Of a stretch of 64,000 bases of DNA, positions 42,815 through 51,589 are shown one piece after another. Location: assembly GCF_914271485.1 (NCBI RefSeq), contig NZ_CAJZAG010000014.1, forward strand, positions 1 through 64,000. The letters run 5' to 3'. This DNA is from Cupriavidus pampae. Its GTDB lineage: Bacteria > Pseudomonadota > Gammaproteobacteria > Burkholderiales > Burkholderiaceae. Each line of letters begins with the position of its first letter. Within the stretch, counting starts at the first letter, position 1. Position numbers and translations under genes: made by a program. The notes under the pieces are model-generated. The model worked only from the letters and a program-made list of their open reading frames with translations. It did not search any database and was not told the DNA's origin.

Positions 42815-42871
42815 GGCGGTCCGACCGACTCGCGGCAATCAGAACCGACATAGCACCGAGAGAGACAGACC

Positions 42872-44074
42872 ATGACTGAAGCCTTTATCTGCGACGCCAT
42901 CCGTACCCCCATCGGCCGTTACGGCGGCAGCCTGTCGGCGGTTCGCCCCGACGATCTGGGCGCGGTGCCGCTGCGCGCGCTGATCGCGCGCAATACCGGC
43001 CTGGATCCGGCCGTGATCGACGACGTGATCTTCGGTAACGCCAACCAGGCAGGCGAGGACAACCGCAACGTCGCGCGTATGTCGCTGCTGCTGGCCGGCC
43101 TGCCGGAAACGGTGCCGGGCTCGACCATCAACCGCCTGTGCGGTTCGGGCATGGACGCTACCGGCACCGCCGCGCGCGCCATCAAGGCTGGCGAGGCCAA
43201 CCTGATGATCGCGGGCGGTGTGGAGAGCATGAGCCGCGCGCCGTTCGTGATGGGCAAGGCGACGGCGGCGTTCTCGCGCGATGCGCAGATCTTCGACACC
43301 ACCATCGGCTGGCGCTTCGTCAATCCGGCCATGCGCGCGGCGTATGGTGTGGACGCGATGCCCGAGACCGCCGAGAACGTGGCCACCGATTACAAGATCA
43401 GCCGCGAAGATCAGGATCTGATGGCGCTGCGCAGCCAGGAGAAGGCTTCGCGCGCGCAGGCCGACGGCACGCTGGCGCAGGAAATTACCGCGGTCACGAT
43501 TCCGCAGAAGAAGGGCGACGCCATCGTCGTGGAACGCGACGAGCATCCGCGCGCGACCAGCATGGAAGCGCTGGCCAAGCTGCGCGGCGTGGTGCGTCCG
43601 GATGGCACAGTGACGGCGGGTAACGCCTCGGGCGTGAACGATGGCGCCTGCGCACTGCTGCTGGCCAGCGAGGCAGGGATCAAGCAACACGGCCTGACGC
43701 CGCGTGCGCGCATCGTCGGCATGGCCACCGCCGGCGTGGCGCCGCGCGTGATGGGTATCGGTCCGGTGCCCGCATCGCAGAAGGTGCTCAAGCAGCTTGG
43801 CCTGACCATCGACCAGATGGACGTGATCGAGCTGAACGAGGCGTTTGCCGCGCAAGGTCTTGCGGTGCTGCGCCAACTCGGCGTGGCGGACGACGACAAG
43901 CGCGTGAACCCCAACGGCGGCGCGATCGCGCTGGGCCACCCGCTCGGCATGAGCGGCGCGCGCCTGGTCACGACGGCCATGTACCAGCTGCACCGTACCG
44001 GTGGCCGCTACGCGCTGTGCACGATGTGCATCGGCGTGGGCCAGGGCATTGCGCTCGTGATCGAGCGCGTCTGA
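42872..44074 (+). CDS. pcaF: 3-oxoadipyl-CoA thiolase
   Basis: A 400-residue thiolase that cleaves beta-ketoadipyl-CoA to succinyl-CoA and acetyl-CoA. Catalytic residues are Cys90 (NRLCGSGMDA), His356 (GGAIALGHPLGMSGAR) and Cys386 (CTMCIGVGQG). Length and ending are typical of PcaF. It follows pcaJ by 57 bases, and a terminator lies about 130 bases after it. The window contains no other pca genes (no pcaBDC, pcaGH or cat genes). Confidence 0.97.
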   Translation: MTEAFICDAIRTPIGRYGGSLSAVRPDDLGAVPLRALIARNTGLDPAVIDDVIFGNANQAGEDNRNVARMSLLLAGLPETVPGSTINRLCGSGMDATGTAARAIKAGEANLMIAGGVESMSRAPFVMGKATAAFSRDAQIFDTTIGWRFVNPAMRAAYGVDAMPETAENVATDYKISREDQDLMALRSQEKASRAQADGTLAQEITAVTIPQKKGDAIVVERDEHPRATSMEALAKLRGVVRPDGTVTAGNASGVNDGACALLLASEAGIKQHGLTPRARIVGMATAGVAPRVMGIGPVPASQKVLKQLGLTIDQMDVIELNEAFAAQGLAVLRQLGVADDDKRVNPNGGAIALGHPLGMSGARLVTTAMYQLHRTGGRYALCTMCIGVGQGIALVIERV

Positions 44075-44201
44075 CGCATGCGGTGAAGCGCGCGAGTGTA
44101 ATGTCCATACATTCAATCGCGCGCTAAATGTTTCGAACTTCCTGACGTAAACCCGTATGGGAAGTCTCAGTGGTGTCTCTTCCCCCAACGAGGTAGAGCA
44201 A

Positions 44202-44245
44202 ATGCGGCCGGGCCGACAGGCTCGCCGGCCCAGCCGCATCTTTTT
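44202..44245 (+). terminator. Terminator of the pcaIJF operon
   Basis: ATGCGGC-C-GGGCCG pairs with CGGCCC-A-GCCGCAT (44202-44239, one mismatch) and is followed by CTTTTTC. A second, weaker inverted repeat (AGCGCGCGA at 44087-44095 with TCGCGCGCT at 44117-44125) lies between pcaF and this terminator. Confidence 0.87.
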
Positions 44246-44287
44246 CTGATGGAATCCGGCAGTCGCACGCCGGTGCGGAGTATTGAG

Positions 44288-45019
44288 ATGTCCCTTCCCG
44301 TTGCCACGCTCGTGACCGGTGCCAGTTCCGGCATTGGCCGTGCCATCAGCGAAATGCTGCTGGCGGATGGCGTGACCAAGGTAGTCAACGTCGATTACGT
44401 TGCCCCCACCTGGTCTCATCCCAACATGACCTTCTTCCAGGCCGACCTGACCAACGCCGAGGCGACTCGCGCCGTGGCGGCGCAGGTGACCTCGCAGTTC
44501 GCGGTGACGCGGCTCGTGAACAACGCGGGCGCCACGCGCCCCGGCACGGCCGACACCGCGACTGTGGAAGACCTGAACTATGTCGTGGGTCTGCATCTGC
44601 AGGCCTCGATGCTGCTGACCCAGGCCTGCCTGCCCGCGATGCGCGCGGCCGGCTATGGCCGCATCGTCAACATGGCCTCGCGCGCGGCGCTCGGCAAGCC
44701 GGATCGCGTGGTGTATGCCGCGACCAAGGCCGGCCTCGTTGGCCTGACCCGAACGTTGGCGATGGAGCTGGGCGGAGACGGTATCACCGTCAACGCCGTG
44801 GCGCCGGGCCCGATCGCCACCGAGTTGTTCCGCAAGAGCAATCCGGAAGGCGCCGAACAGACCAAGCGCATCCTCGCCAGCATCACGGTGAAGCGCATGG
44901 GAACGCCGGAAGACGTGGCACGCGCCTCGCTCTTTTTCCTGTCGCCCGACAACGGTTTCGTGACCGGTCAGGTGTTGTATGTCTGCGGCGGTACCACCCT
45001 GGGCGTTGCGCCCATTTAA
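44288..45019 (+). CDS. Short-chain dehydrogenase/reductase
   Basis: A 243-residue classical SDR. The cofactor motif TGASSGIG is at residues 9-16, NNAG near 85, and the catalytic Ser-Tyr-Lys is NMASRAALGKPDRVVYAATKAG; PGPIATEL follows. Lacking an Asp or Arg that decides cofactor choice clearly (VNVDYVAPTW suggests NAD). The ATG at 44288 is preceded by GCGGAGTATTGAG. It lies between the pca terminator and a Bug-type binding protein; the substrate is unknown but the pair could belong to aromatic or carboxylate catabolism. Confidence 0.88.
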   Translation: MSLPVATLVTGASSGIGRAISEMLLADGVTKVVNVDYVAPTWSHPNMTFFQADLTNAEATRAVAAQVTSQFAVTRLVNNAGATRPGTADTATVEDLNYVVGLHLQASMLLTQACLPAMRAAGYGRIVNMASRAALGKPDRVVYAATKAGLVGLTRTLAMELGGDGITVNAVAPGPIATELFRKSNPEGAEQTKRILASITVKRMGTPEDVARASLFFLSPDNGFVTGQVLYVCGGTTLGVAPI

Positions 45020-45088
45020 GACAAGAATCAGCACAACCCGGCGGCCCCACGAGGGTCGTACGGTCCCTTCGATCCTGTGGAGTACAAG

Positions 45089-46093
45089 ATGAGCATGACC
45101 AAACAACCCTCGAAGGTGCGCAGACACCTGCTGGCAGCCGGTGTGGCACTCGCAGCCGGTTTCACGGCCATTGGCGGCGCCCACGCGCAAGCCGCTTACC
45201 CGACCAAGCCGATTACGCTGATCGTGCCGTTCTCGGCCGGTGGCACCACCGATATCCTGGCGCGTATCGTCGGTCTGGAACTGGGCAAGGCGCTCGGCCA
45301 GCCGGTGGTGATCGACAACCGTCCGGGCGCGGGCGGCAACATCGGCGCAAGCCTGGCCGCCAAGGCTCCGGCTGACGGCTACACGCTGTTCATGGGCACG
45401 ATCGGCACGCACGCGATCAACCAGTCGCTGTACTCGAAGATGCCGTTCGACCCGGTGAAGGATTTCGCGCCGATCACGCGCGTGGCCATGGTGCCGAACG
45501 TGGTGGTGGTGAACCCGAAGGTTCCGGTCAACAACATCAAGGAACTGATCGCTTACGTGAAGGCGAATCCGGACAAGCTGTCGTTCGGTTCGTCGGGTAG
45601 CGGCTCGTCGATCCATCTGTCGGGCGAGCTGTTCAACATGATGACCAACCTGCATATCCAGCACATCCCGTACAAGGGCAGCGCGCCTGCCGTGAACGAC
45701 CTGCTGGGCAATCAGATCGGTCTGATGTTCGACAACCTGCCGTCGTCGTACCCGCACGTGAAGGCTGGCAAGCTGCGCGCGATCGCCGTGACGTCGGCCA
45801 AGCGCTCGCCGGCACTGCCGGACGTGCCGACCGTGGCGGAAGCCGGTGTGCCGGGTTATGAAGCTACGTCGTGGTTCGCGCTGTACGCCACTGGCGGCAC
45901 GCCGCAGGCCATCGTCGATCGTCTGAACGCCGAGACCGTGAAGATCCTCGCGCTGCCGGACGTGAAGAAGAAGCTGGCCGAGCAGGGCGCCGAAGCCAAC
46001 CCGGAAAAGCCGGCCCAGCTGGCTGCTTTCATGAAGGCCGAGTCGGCCAAGTGGGCCAAGGTGGTGAAGGCCTCGGGCGCGACGGTGGACTGA
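45089..46093 (+). CDS. Bug-family (TctC-like) periplasmic substrate-binding protein
   Basis: A 334-residue extracytoplasmic binding protein. The signal peptide is RRHLLAAGVALAAGFTAIGG with HAQA cleavage; the mature protein reads YPTKPITLIVPFSAGGTTDILARIVGLELGKALGQPVVIDNRPGAGGNIGASLAAKAPADGYTLFMGTIGTHAINQSLY, the Bug hallmark. Such proteins are very numerous in Burkholderiales and bind carboxylates or amides; the ligand is not predictable. No tctAB permease is next to it. It begins 69 bases after the SDR and ends in its own terminator. Confidence 0.95.
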   Translation: MSMTKQPSKVRRHLLAAGVALAAGFTAIGGAHAQAAYPTKPITLIVPFSAGGTTDILARIVGLELGKALGQPVVIDNRPGAGGNIGASLAAKAPADGYTLFMGTIGTHAINQSLYSKMPFDPVKDFAPITRVAMVPNVVVVNPKVPVNNIKELIAYVKANPDKLSFGSSGSGSSIHLSGELFNMMTNLHIQHIPYKGSAPAVNDLLGNQIGLMFDNLPSSYPHVKAGKLRAIAVTSAKRSPALPDVPTVAEAGVPGYEATSWFALYATGGTPQAIVDRLNAETVKILALPDVKKKLAEQGAEANPEKPAQLAAFMKAESAKWAKVVKASGATVD

Positions 46094-46126
46094 CGGTGGG
46101 CTGACCGACGTTCCATCTCGCACGAT

Positions 46127-46158
46127 AAAAAGCCGGCGCGCTGCGCCGGCTTTTTTTT
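46127..46158 (+). terminator. Terminator after the Bug gene
   Basis: AAAAGCCGGCGC (46127-46138) and GCGCCGGCTTTT (46143-46154) pair perfectly and continue into TTTT, a standard Rho-independent terminator with the A-run also making it bidirectional. Confidence 0.93.
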
Positions 46159-46252
46159 GCACCCCACTTAAAGAAAGCCCGCGACACCATAGCGATGGCC
46201 GCGGGCCGAATCCCTGGCCCCAGGCTGCGGGGCGGGAGGAGACAATCGTGCG

Positions 46253-46498
46253 TTACGACAGGCTGTACTTGACGACCTGTTCCTCGACGCCGACGAAGCG
46301 CACGAGCTGGCGCAGGCCGCTCGCGTACTCCTTGATATGGTGGCCTTCGGGCGTGTCGGGCAGCCGATAGTAGATTGGCGCGGACGTGGCACGACGCTGG
46401 ATCGGACCGGGACGAGCGGTCATATCGGACGGCTCGGCGGACAGATCGGATAGTTCGGTTAGCGCGGACAAGGTTGCCGTGTCCGGTCTTGCGTTCAT
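46253..46498 (-). CDS. Small protein of unknown function
   Basis: An 81-residue protein. The first half is polar and variable (ATLSALTELSDLSAEPSDMTARPG); the second, PIYYRLPDTPEGHHIKEYASGLRQLVRFVGVEEQVVKYSLS, reads like a small folded domain with a Tyr/His-rich turn and an amphipathic helix. CACGGGAGTCAGTC before ATG is a good ribosome-binding site. It is divergent from a PadR regulator with a shared 327-base upstream region. I do not recognise a family. Confidence 0.6.
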   Translation of the reverse strand: MNARPDTATLSALTELSDLSAEPSDMTARPGPIQRRATSAPIYYRLPDTPEGHHIKEYASGLRQLVRFVGVEEQVVKYSLS

Positions 46499-46663
46499 GA
46501 CTGACTCCCGTGAAACGCATGGCGCTGAACGTATGGCCGGGAAAAAGGCGCGCGCATGCGGGTTGCAATGTCTGGAATGTATTGCAGGTCAACAGGAATT
46601 GCCATTTCGACTTTTTTAATTCTGTATCGGAACAACTGTGCAAAGTGTCAGAAATGGACGAAG

Positions 46664-46677
46664 GTGACATTTGTCAC
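46664..46677. promoter_or_regulatory. Palindrome in the padR upstream region
   Basis: GTGACA-TT-TGTCAC is a perfect inverted repeat in the 327-base divergent gap (46499-46825), about 150 bases upstream of the PadR start. PadR proteins typically bind ATGT-N8-ACAT-like repeats; the site partly fits. Apart from an AT-rich block near 46600-46625 nothing else stands out in the gap. Confidence 0.45.
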
Positions 46678-46825
46678 ATTCTGGTGAATGCTTTCTCCAG
46701 TTCCGGGCGATATCACACCTGTTAACGGCATGACTTGCCCCGACTTGCGCGCTACCATTACGCGATCGTCACGGGCGAACTCCCAGCTTGCAATCTCCGT
46801 GCCCGTTGGCAACCCACTCGAACGC

Positions 46826-47395
46826 ATGTCCACTCCGCACGCACTGTTGATCTCGCTGATCGAGAAGCCGTCGTCCGGCTATGACCTCGCACGCCGTTTC
46901 GATCGGTCGATCGGGTACTTCTGGCACGCAACGCACCAGCAGATCTATCGCGAACTCGGCCGCATGGCGGAGCACGGCTGGATCGCGGTGGAGCAGGCGG
47001 CCGCCGCGGCCAGCGTGTCAGAAGGCGAGGAAGCGGAAAAAAGGAACCGTAAAAAGGTGTATTGCGTGCTGGAGGCCGGCCGCGCGGAACTCGCGCGCTG
47101 GGTTCTGTCGCCGGGGCAGGGGCTCGACCAGCGTGAGGAGATCCTGGTCAAGCTGCGCGCGGATGCCGCGATCGGACCGCTCGGACTGAACGAGGAAATG
47201 GCGCGATTGATCGCCTTGCACGAAGCGCGCCTCGAGACCTACCGCAATATCGAACGGAAGGATTTCTCCACTGCGCGCATGGATCGCGCGCAGCGGTTGC
47301 AATACGCGCTGCTTCAGCGCGGTATTCGCTTCGAGGAAGACTGGGTGGCGTGGGGCCGTGAGTTGTTGCCGCTGCTGACAATGCCAGCAGCGTAG
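46826..47395 (+). CDS. PadR-family transcriptional regulator
   Basis: A 189-residue regulator. The N-terminal winged helix is STPHALLISLIEKPSSGYDLARRFDRSIGYFWHATHQQIYRELGRMAEHGWIAVE and the wing KVYCVLEAGRAELARWV; the C-terminal coiled helix region (LIALHEARLETYRNIERKDFSTARMDRAQRLQYALLQRGIRFEEDWVAWGREL) is of the Vir/AphA type. The ATG at 46826 opens the winged helix. The nitronate-monooxygenase-like gene downstream is convergent; the regulated gene is not clear. Confidence 0.9.
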   Translation: MSTPHALLISLIEKPSSGYDLARRFDRSIGYFWHATHQQIYRELGRMAEHGWIAVEQAAAAASVSEGEEAEKRNRKKVYCVLEAGRAELARWVLSPGQGLDQREEILVKLRADAAIGPLGLNEEMARLIALHEARLETYRNIERKDFSTARMDRAQRLQYALLQRGIRFEEDWVAWGRELLPLLTMPAA

Positions 47396-47438
47396 GTTCT
47401 CAACGCGGCCTCCAGCTCCAGCCCGGTTACGTCGAACC

Positions 47439-48428
47439 TCAGCCGAGGGCTGGCGCCTTGGTCGTACGCGTTTCGGCCAGGCCGAGGCGACGGCGCGCCA
47501 GCGCGTACTCCTCGATAAACCGGTTGACCAGATCGGCTGCTGGCACCACGCGCTTGATCGCGCCCACACCCTGACCCGCGCCCCAGATTTCTTTCCACGG
47601 CTTGACGCGCGTGGAGCCGAAATTCATCGACGTGGGATCGGAGACCGGCAGCGCGTCCGGATCGAGACCCGCGCGCACGACGCTGTCGCGCAGGTAGTTG
47701 CCATGCACGCCCGTGAACAGGTTCGAGTAGATGATGTCGTCGGCGCCACTGTCCACGATCATCTGCTTGTACGCGGCGTCGGCGTTGGCCTCCAGCGTGG
47801 CGATAAACGCCGAGCCAATATAGGCGAGGTCGGCACCCGCGGCCTGGGCGGCCAGCACCGCGTCGCCGCTGGCGATCGCGCCCGACAGCAGCAGCGGACC
47901 GTCGAACCACTCGCGAATCTCGTGCAGCAGCGCGAACGGCGAGATCGTGCCCGCATGGCCGCCGGCGCCGGCCGCCACCGCGATCAGCCCGTCGGCGCCT
48001 TTCTCGATGGCCTTGCGCGCGAAGCGGTTGTTGATCACATCATGCAGCACGATGCCGCCATAGCTGTGGACGGCTTCGTTGACCTCGGTGCGGGCACCCA
48101 GCGACGTGATGACGATCGGCACCTTGTAGCGCACGCACAGTTCGAGGTCGTGTTCGAGGCGGTCGTTGGAGCGATGCACGATCTGATTGACCGCGAAGGG
48201 TGCCGCCGGGCGCTCCGGATGGCGTGCGTCATGCTCGGCCAGCTCGCTCGTGATGCGGTCTAGCCAGACCTCGAGCTGCTCCACCGGGCGCGCATTGAGC
48301 GCCGGGAACGAACCCACCACGCCCGCCTTGCATTGCGCGATCACGAGGTCGGGATTGGAAATGATGAACAGCGGCGATGCGACCGCCGGCAGGGACAGTC
48401 GGTCTTGCAACAGGGCAGGCAGTGCCAT
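47439..48428 (-). CDS. Nitronate monooxygenase-family flavoprotein
   Basis: A 329-residue FMN-dependent TIM-barrel enzyme related to 2-nitropropane dioxygenase. Typical segments are LPAVASPLFIISNPDLVIAQCKAGVVGSFPALNARP near the start, GADGLIAVAAGAGGHAGT (phosphate-binding with the His) and GPLLLSGAIASGDAVLAAQAAGADLAYIGSAFIAT. The family oxidises propionate-3-nitronate and related nitronates, though paralogues are numerous and the substrate is not known. AGGAGCATCCGCC precedes the ATG at 48428. Confidence 0.93.
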   Translation of the reverse strand: MALPALLQDRLSLPAVASPLFIISNPDLVIAQCKAGVVGSFPALNARPVEQLEVWLDRITSELAEHDARHPERPAAPFAVNQIVHRSNDRLEHDLELCVRYKVPIVITSLGARTEVNEAVHSYGGIVLHDVINNRFARKAIEKGADGLIAVAAGAGGHAGTISPFALLHEIREWFDGPLLLSGAIASGDAVLAAQAAGADLAYIGSAFIATLEANADAAYKQMIVDSGADDIIYSNLFTGVHGNYLRDSVVRAGLDPDALPVSDPTSMNFGSTRVKPWKEIWGAGQGVGAIKRVVPAADLVNRFIEEYALARRRLGLAETRTTKAPALG

Positions 48429-48576
48429 GGCGGATGCTCCTAAACAATGATGTGCACTTCGTATATGCAACTCGTTGCATAGTATAGGCGACTGGCGGTT
48501 ACCTGCAAGAGACCGCTTCGCCATGGCACGTGTGCACTTGTGGCGCGTTGTCTACAATGGGCGCATCGCCTGCCGT

Positions 48577-49764
48577 ATGACGGAAGAGTCAGTGACCGCC
48601 AATCCAAGTGCCACCCATGCCGACCTTCATGCCGCACGACCTGTGCCGTCCGACGCATTGTTCGACGCGGACCTCGATAGTTGGCGTACCCATCCGGAAC
48701 GCGCGTTCGATGGCTGGCTCTCGCAACACGGTTTCCGCCACGGCACGGCGGTCGTCTACCGCTCCATGTGGGGCAAGCTGCTGCGCTGGTCCAGCGAGCA
48801 GGGTCTGGCGCCACTGAGCTGGTCGGCGGCGCAGATCGGCGATTTTCTCGATGCACAGAAGCTTCATAAGTCGCATCGCTATCGTTACGCACGCCTGATC
48901 GAACGCGTGTTCCAGCATCTGTCGCTGGCGCGGCAGGACTTGCCGAATCCCGCCAGTCTCGCGGTGCGCGCGAAGCTCGCGGATGGCGAAAATGATCCCA
49001 CGGCCTTTCTGTTGCCGGGCGAGCGCGATCTGCTGGTGGCACGTGTGCTGGCACCCGCCTGCGATGCCGCGCTGGACGCGCCGGGCAACAAAGGACGCGT
49101 GTCGCCTACACAGTGGAAGCGCGCGCGCGATGTCGCGCTGGTCGCGGTGCTGCTCGGCGCCGGACTCAAGGTGGCGGAGATTCGCGCGTTACGGCTCGAT
49201 GCCATTGACGGACTCGAGGATCGCGACGACCATGGTGTGCCGGCATTGCAGATGGTGCGCGCGGAGAACGGGCGCGCCTATACCGCGACGCTGTTGCCGT
49301 TCGCGCATGCGCCGCTACGGCAATGGCTGGCGCTGCGGGCCGCCGCTGGTTCGCTTGGCGACCTTGTATTTCCGGCGATGGCGTCGGGGCGGCCGATGCA
49401 TCCCGCTTCGGTCTATCGTCGCGTGGAAATGTTGCTAGACGAAGCGGGTGTGCTGGCCGGTCGCAGCGAGCGCGCGTCGCCGCAGACATTGCGCAATACC
49501 TGCGGCGCGATTCATTTCGACGCGGGCACGCCGCCCGCGGCGGTGGCGCAGTTGCTCGGCATGCGCGATCTGGAATCGGGCTGGCGGCTGCATGCCGCGT
49601 ATCAGGCGTGGCAGGCGCGGGCCGGATTGCCGGTGGCCATGCGGGCCACAGACAGCGGTGGCAACACCAACGGCAACGGTGGTGGCAATCGCGGCGAGAC
49701 GCAGCATGAGAACCGCGATGGCGGACAGGATGACAACCGCGGTGCAGATGTACTTTCGGCGTAA
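48577..49764 (+). CDS. Tyrosine-recombinase-like protein with altered catalytic residues
   Basis: A 395-residue protein with a SAM-like core-binding domain (HGFRHGTAVVYRSMWGKLLRWSSEQGLAPLSWSAAQIGDFLD) and a catalytic-like domain. The Arg-I position (GLRxSEL in XerC/D) reads GLKVAEIRAL; the HxxR box reads SPQTLRNTCG (His to Gln); the LGH box reads LGMRDLESG (His to Met). Only the second Arg and a possible terminal Tyr (LHAAYQAW) remain. It is therefore probably a DNA-binding relic or a repurposed protein. A Gly/Asn/Asp-rich tail ends it. It sits 56 bases before galE. The ATG at 48577 was chosen at the first good start of the domain. Confidence 0.75.
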   Translation: MTEESVTANPSATHADLHAARPVPSDALFDADLDSWRTHPERAFDGWLSQHGFRHGTAVVYRSMWGKLLRWSSEQGLAPLSWSAAQIGDFLDAQKLHKSHRYRYARLIERVFQHLSLARQDLPNPASLAVRAKLADGENDPTAFLLPGERDLLVARVLAPACDAALDAPGNKGRVSPTQWKRARDVALVAVLLGAGLKVAEIRALRLDAIDGLEDRDDHGVPALQMVRAENGRAYTATLLPFAHAPLRQWLALRAAAGSLGDLVFPAMASGRPMHPASVYRRVEMLLDEAGVLAGRSERASPQTLRNTCGAIHFDAGTPPAAVAQLLGMRDLESGWRLHAAYQAWQARAGLPVAMRATDSGGNTNGNGGGNRGETQHENRDGGQDDNRGADVLSA

Positions 49765-49820
49765 CCTTCGGCGGGTATGATGGCCGCCCGCTCAACGACT
49801 TCCATCCAGAAAACGATCAC

Positions 49821-50849
49821 ATGTCCGAGACCCTACTGCTGACTGGAGCCACCGGCTATATCGCTTCCCATACGTGGGTCGCGCTGCATCGCGCGGGATA
49901 CAACGTCATCGGCCTCGATAATCTGTGCAATAGCAATCGCGCGGTCGTGGAGCGGCTGACCCGCATTACGGGAGCCACGCCGCATTTCGTGGAAGGCGAC
50001 GTGCGCGATCGCGCCTTGCTGGACCGGCTCTTCCGCGAGCATCGCATCACCGGCGCGATTCACTTCGCGGCGCTGAAGGCGGTGGGTGAATCGGTAGCCA
50101 AGCCACTCGCCTATTACGACAACAATCTGAACGGGCTGCTTACGCTTTGCGCGGCGATGGATGCCGCCAACGTACGCCAGCTGGTTTTCAGCTCGTCGGC
50201 GACCGTATATGGCAATCCGCACACGGTGCCGATTCTTGAAGATTTTCCGCTGTCGGCGACCAATCCCTACGGACAGACGAAACTCATGGGCGAGCAGATT
50301 TTGCGCGACCTCGAGCTTTCGAATCCCGCCTGGAGAATCGCCTATCTGCGCTATTTCAATCCGGTCGGCGCTCATGAAAGCGGCCTGATCGGCGAGGATC
50401 CCGGTGGCGTGCCCAACAATCTGATGCCGTATGTCGCCCAGGTGGCGGGCGGTCGTCGCGAAAAGCTGATGGTGTTCGGCGGCGATTACCCGACCGTCGA
50501 CGGTACCGGCGTGCGCGACTATATCCATGTGTGCGATCTGGCCGACGGTCACGTCGCCGCGTTGGCTTATCTGCGCGACAAGGGCGCGGGCATGACTGTG
50601 AACCTCGGCACTGGCCGCGGGTATAGCGTGCTGGAAGTGGTCAAGGCGTACGAGCGCGCGAGCGGCAAGCCCGTGCCGTACCAGATCGTCGAGCGCCGTC
50701 CGGGCGACATTGCCTCGTGCTACGCGGACCCCGCGCTGGCGCAGAGCCTGATTGGCTGGCGCGCGCAGCACGATATCGACCGCATGTGCGAGGATTCGTG
50801 GCGCTGGCAGTCGATGAATCCTCAGGGGTTTGCGGGCGCGAACGACTGA
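49821..50849 (+). CDS. galE: UDP-glucose 4-epimerase
   Basis: A 342-residue extended-SDR enzyme interconverting UDP-glucose and UDP-galactose for lipopolysaccharide and other polysaccharides. TLLLTGATGYIASHTWVALHRAGYNVIGLDNLCNS is the NAD-binding start, SSSATVYG and NPYGQTKLMGEQ carry the Ser and the YxxxK pair, and YFNPVGAHESGLIGEDPGGVPNNLMPYVAQVAGG is the GalE substrate-binding segment. The gene ends at a perfect terminator. Confidence 0.97.
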   Translation: MSETLLLTGATGYIASHTWVALHRAGYNVIGLDNLCNSNRAVVERLTRITGATPHFVEGDVRDRALLDRLFREHRITGAIHFAALKAVGESVAKPLAYYDNNLNGLLTLCAAMDAANVRQLVFSSSATVYGNPHTVPILEDFPLSATNPYGQTKLMGEQILRDLELSNPAWRIAYLRYFNPVGAHESGLIGEDPGGVPNNLMPYVAQVAGGRREKLMVFGGDYPTVDGTGVRDYIHVCDLADGHVAALAYLRDKGAGMTVNLGTGRGYSVLEVVKAYERASGKPVPYQIVERRPGDIASCYADPALAQSLIGWRAQHDIDRMCEDSWRWQSMNPQGFAGAND

Positions 50850-50861
50850 GCGTCGTGCGCA

Positions 50862-50896
50862 AATAAAAAACCGGGCCATGAGCCCGGTTTTTTATT
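50862..50896. terminator. Bidirectional terminator between galE and the H-NS-like gene
   Basis: AATAAAAAACCGGGC (50862-50876) and GCCCGGTTTTTTATT (50882-50896) are perfect complements around a 5-base loop, with T-runs on both strands, between convergent genes. Confidence 0.96.
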
Positions 50897-50909
50897 GCCG
50901 ACGTCAGAC

Positions 50910-51215
50910 TTAGCGGATCAGAAAATCCTCTACGGTCTTGCCGTTGGCCAGTGCCGCCGTGAGCCAGCCCGGACGCTTGCCGCGACCCGTCCACGTATTA
51001 CCGGCGGTATCGCGGTAGCGAACCGGCACCTTGCGGCTGGCCTTCTTGCCGGCCGCCGGCTTTGCGCCAAATCCCAGATCGTCGGCAGTCAGGCCATATT
51101 GATCGATTTTCTCGCGAATATCGGCAATCACGGCAGCCTGCTCGCGCGACTTGATCTCCTCGGCCTGCTTCTGCAGTTCGTTGATTTTCTGAACGATTTC
51201 CTGATATGTCGCCAT
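50910..51215 (-). CDS. H-NS-family nucleoid-associated protein
   Basis: A 101-residue protein with an N-terminal coiled-coil oligomerisation segment (TYQEIVQKINELQKQAEEIKSREQAAVIADIREKI), a linker (KPAAGKKASRKVP) and a DNA-binding domain with TWTGRGKRPGWL, the H-NS core. The ATG at 51215 starts the coil directly; the frame is open further up but with no similarity. Such small H-NS paralogues silence AT-rich or foreign DNA. It is followed by a terminator and divergent from a chemoreceptor gene across a 493-base gap. Confidence 0.93.
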   Translation of the reverse strand: MATYQEIVQKINELQKQAEEIKSREQAAVIADIREKIDQYGLTADDLGFGAKPAAGKKASRKVPVRYRDTAGNTWTGRGKRPGWLTAALANGKTVEDFLIR

Positions 51216-51308
51216 GGTTCGCCTCGTTTTGCCTCGAAATGTCCGTCTTGACGGTTTGCGAAATGCATAATGTCGCGGGGAATTATAACTGTCTCTTGCA
51301 TAACTGCA

Positions 51309-51350
51309 AATGCCAGCTTGCCTGACTGCAGGCAAAGCGGGCATTTCTTT
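51309..51350 (+). terminator. Nested hairpin with U-rich tail in the hns-mcp gap
   Basis: AATGCC-AGC-TTGCCTG-ACTG-CAGGCAA-AGCG-GGCATT (51309-51345) is a two-tier stem followed by TTTCTTTTCATTTC. On the plus strand it looks like a Rho-independent terminator, yet no annotated gene precedes it. It could end a short transcript or attenuate one that reads into the chemoreceptor. Other parts of the 493-base gap (51216-51708) show a possible sigma-28 site and otherwise nothing assignable. Confidence 0.6.
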
Positions 51351-51589
51351 TCATTTCATTTGCGGTGCTGAACTTTCACGCTGCGGCGCGGTCGCGCGCA
51401 TTTCACGGACGGGTCCGACTTTCTCGCTGGCATTCTGTGCCGGATTTGTGAAAATCGGCTTAATGCACCGGCGTGCCGCGCCAGCGCTGCCATTGAGAAA
51501 TTTCTGAGTCGTAGCGTGAGCGTCTCGATAACCGCCAGCGCCGCCATGTGCGCAAATCTGCATTCGTGAATGTCATTCACCAACATGCC

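Noticed and set aside
42839..46162. Minus-strand open frame of over 1,100 codons covering pcaF, the SDR and the Bug gene
   Set aside because: Antisense shadow; the plus strand contains three genes with intact catalytic motifs and two terminators.
48577..49764. Integrase of a genomic island with attachment sites
   Set aside because: No tRNA, direct repeats, phage or transfer genes nearby, and the catalytic residues are altered.
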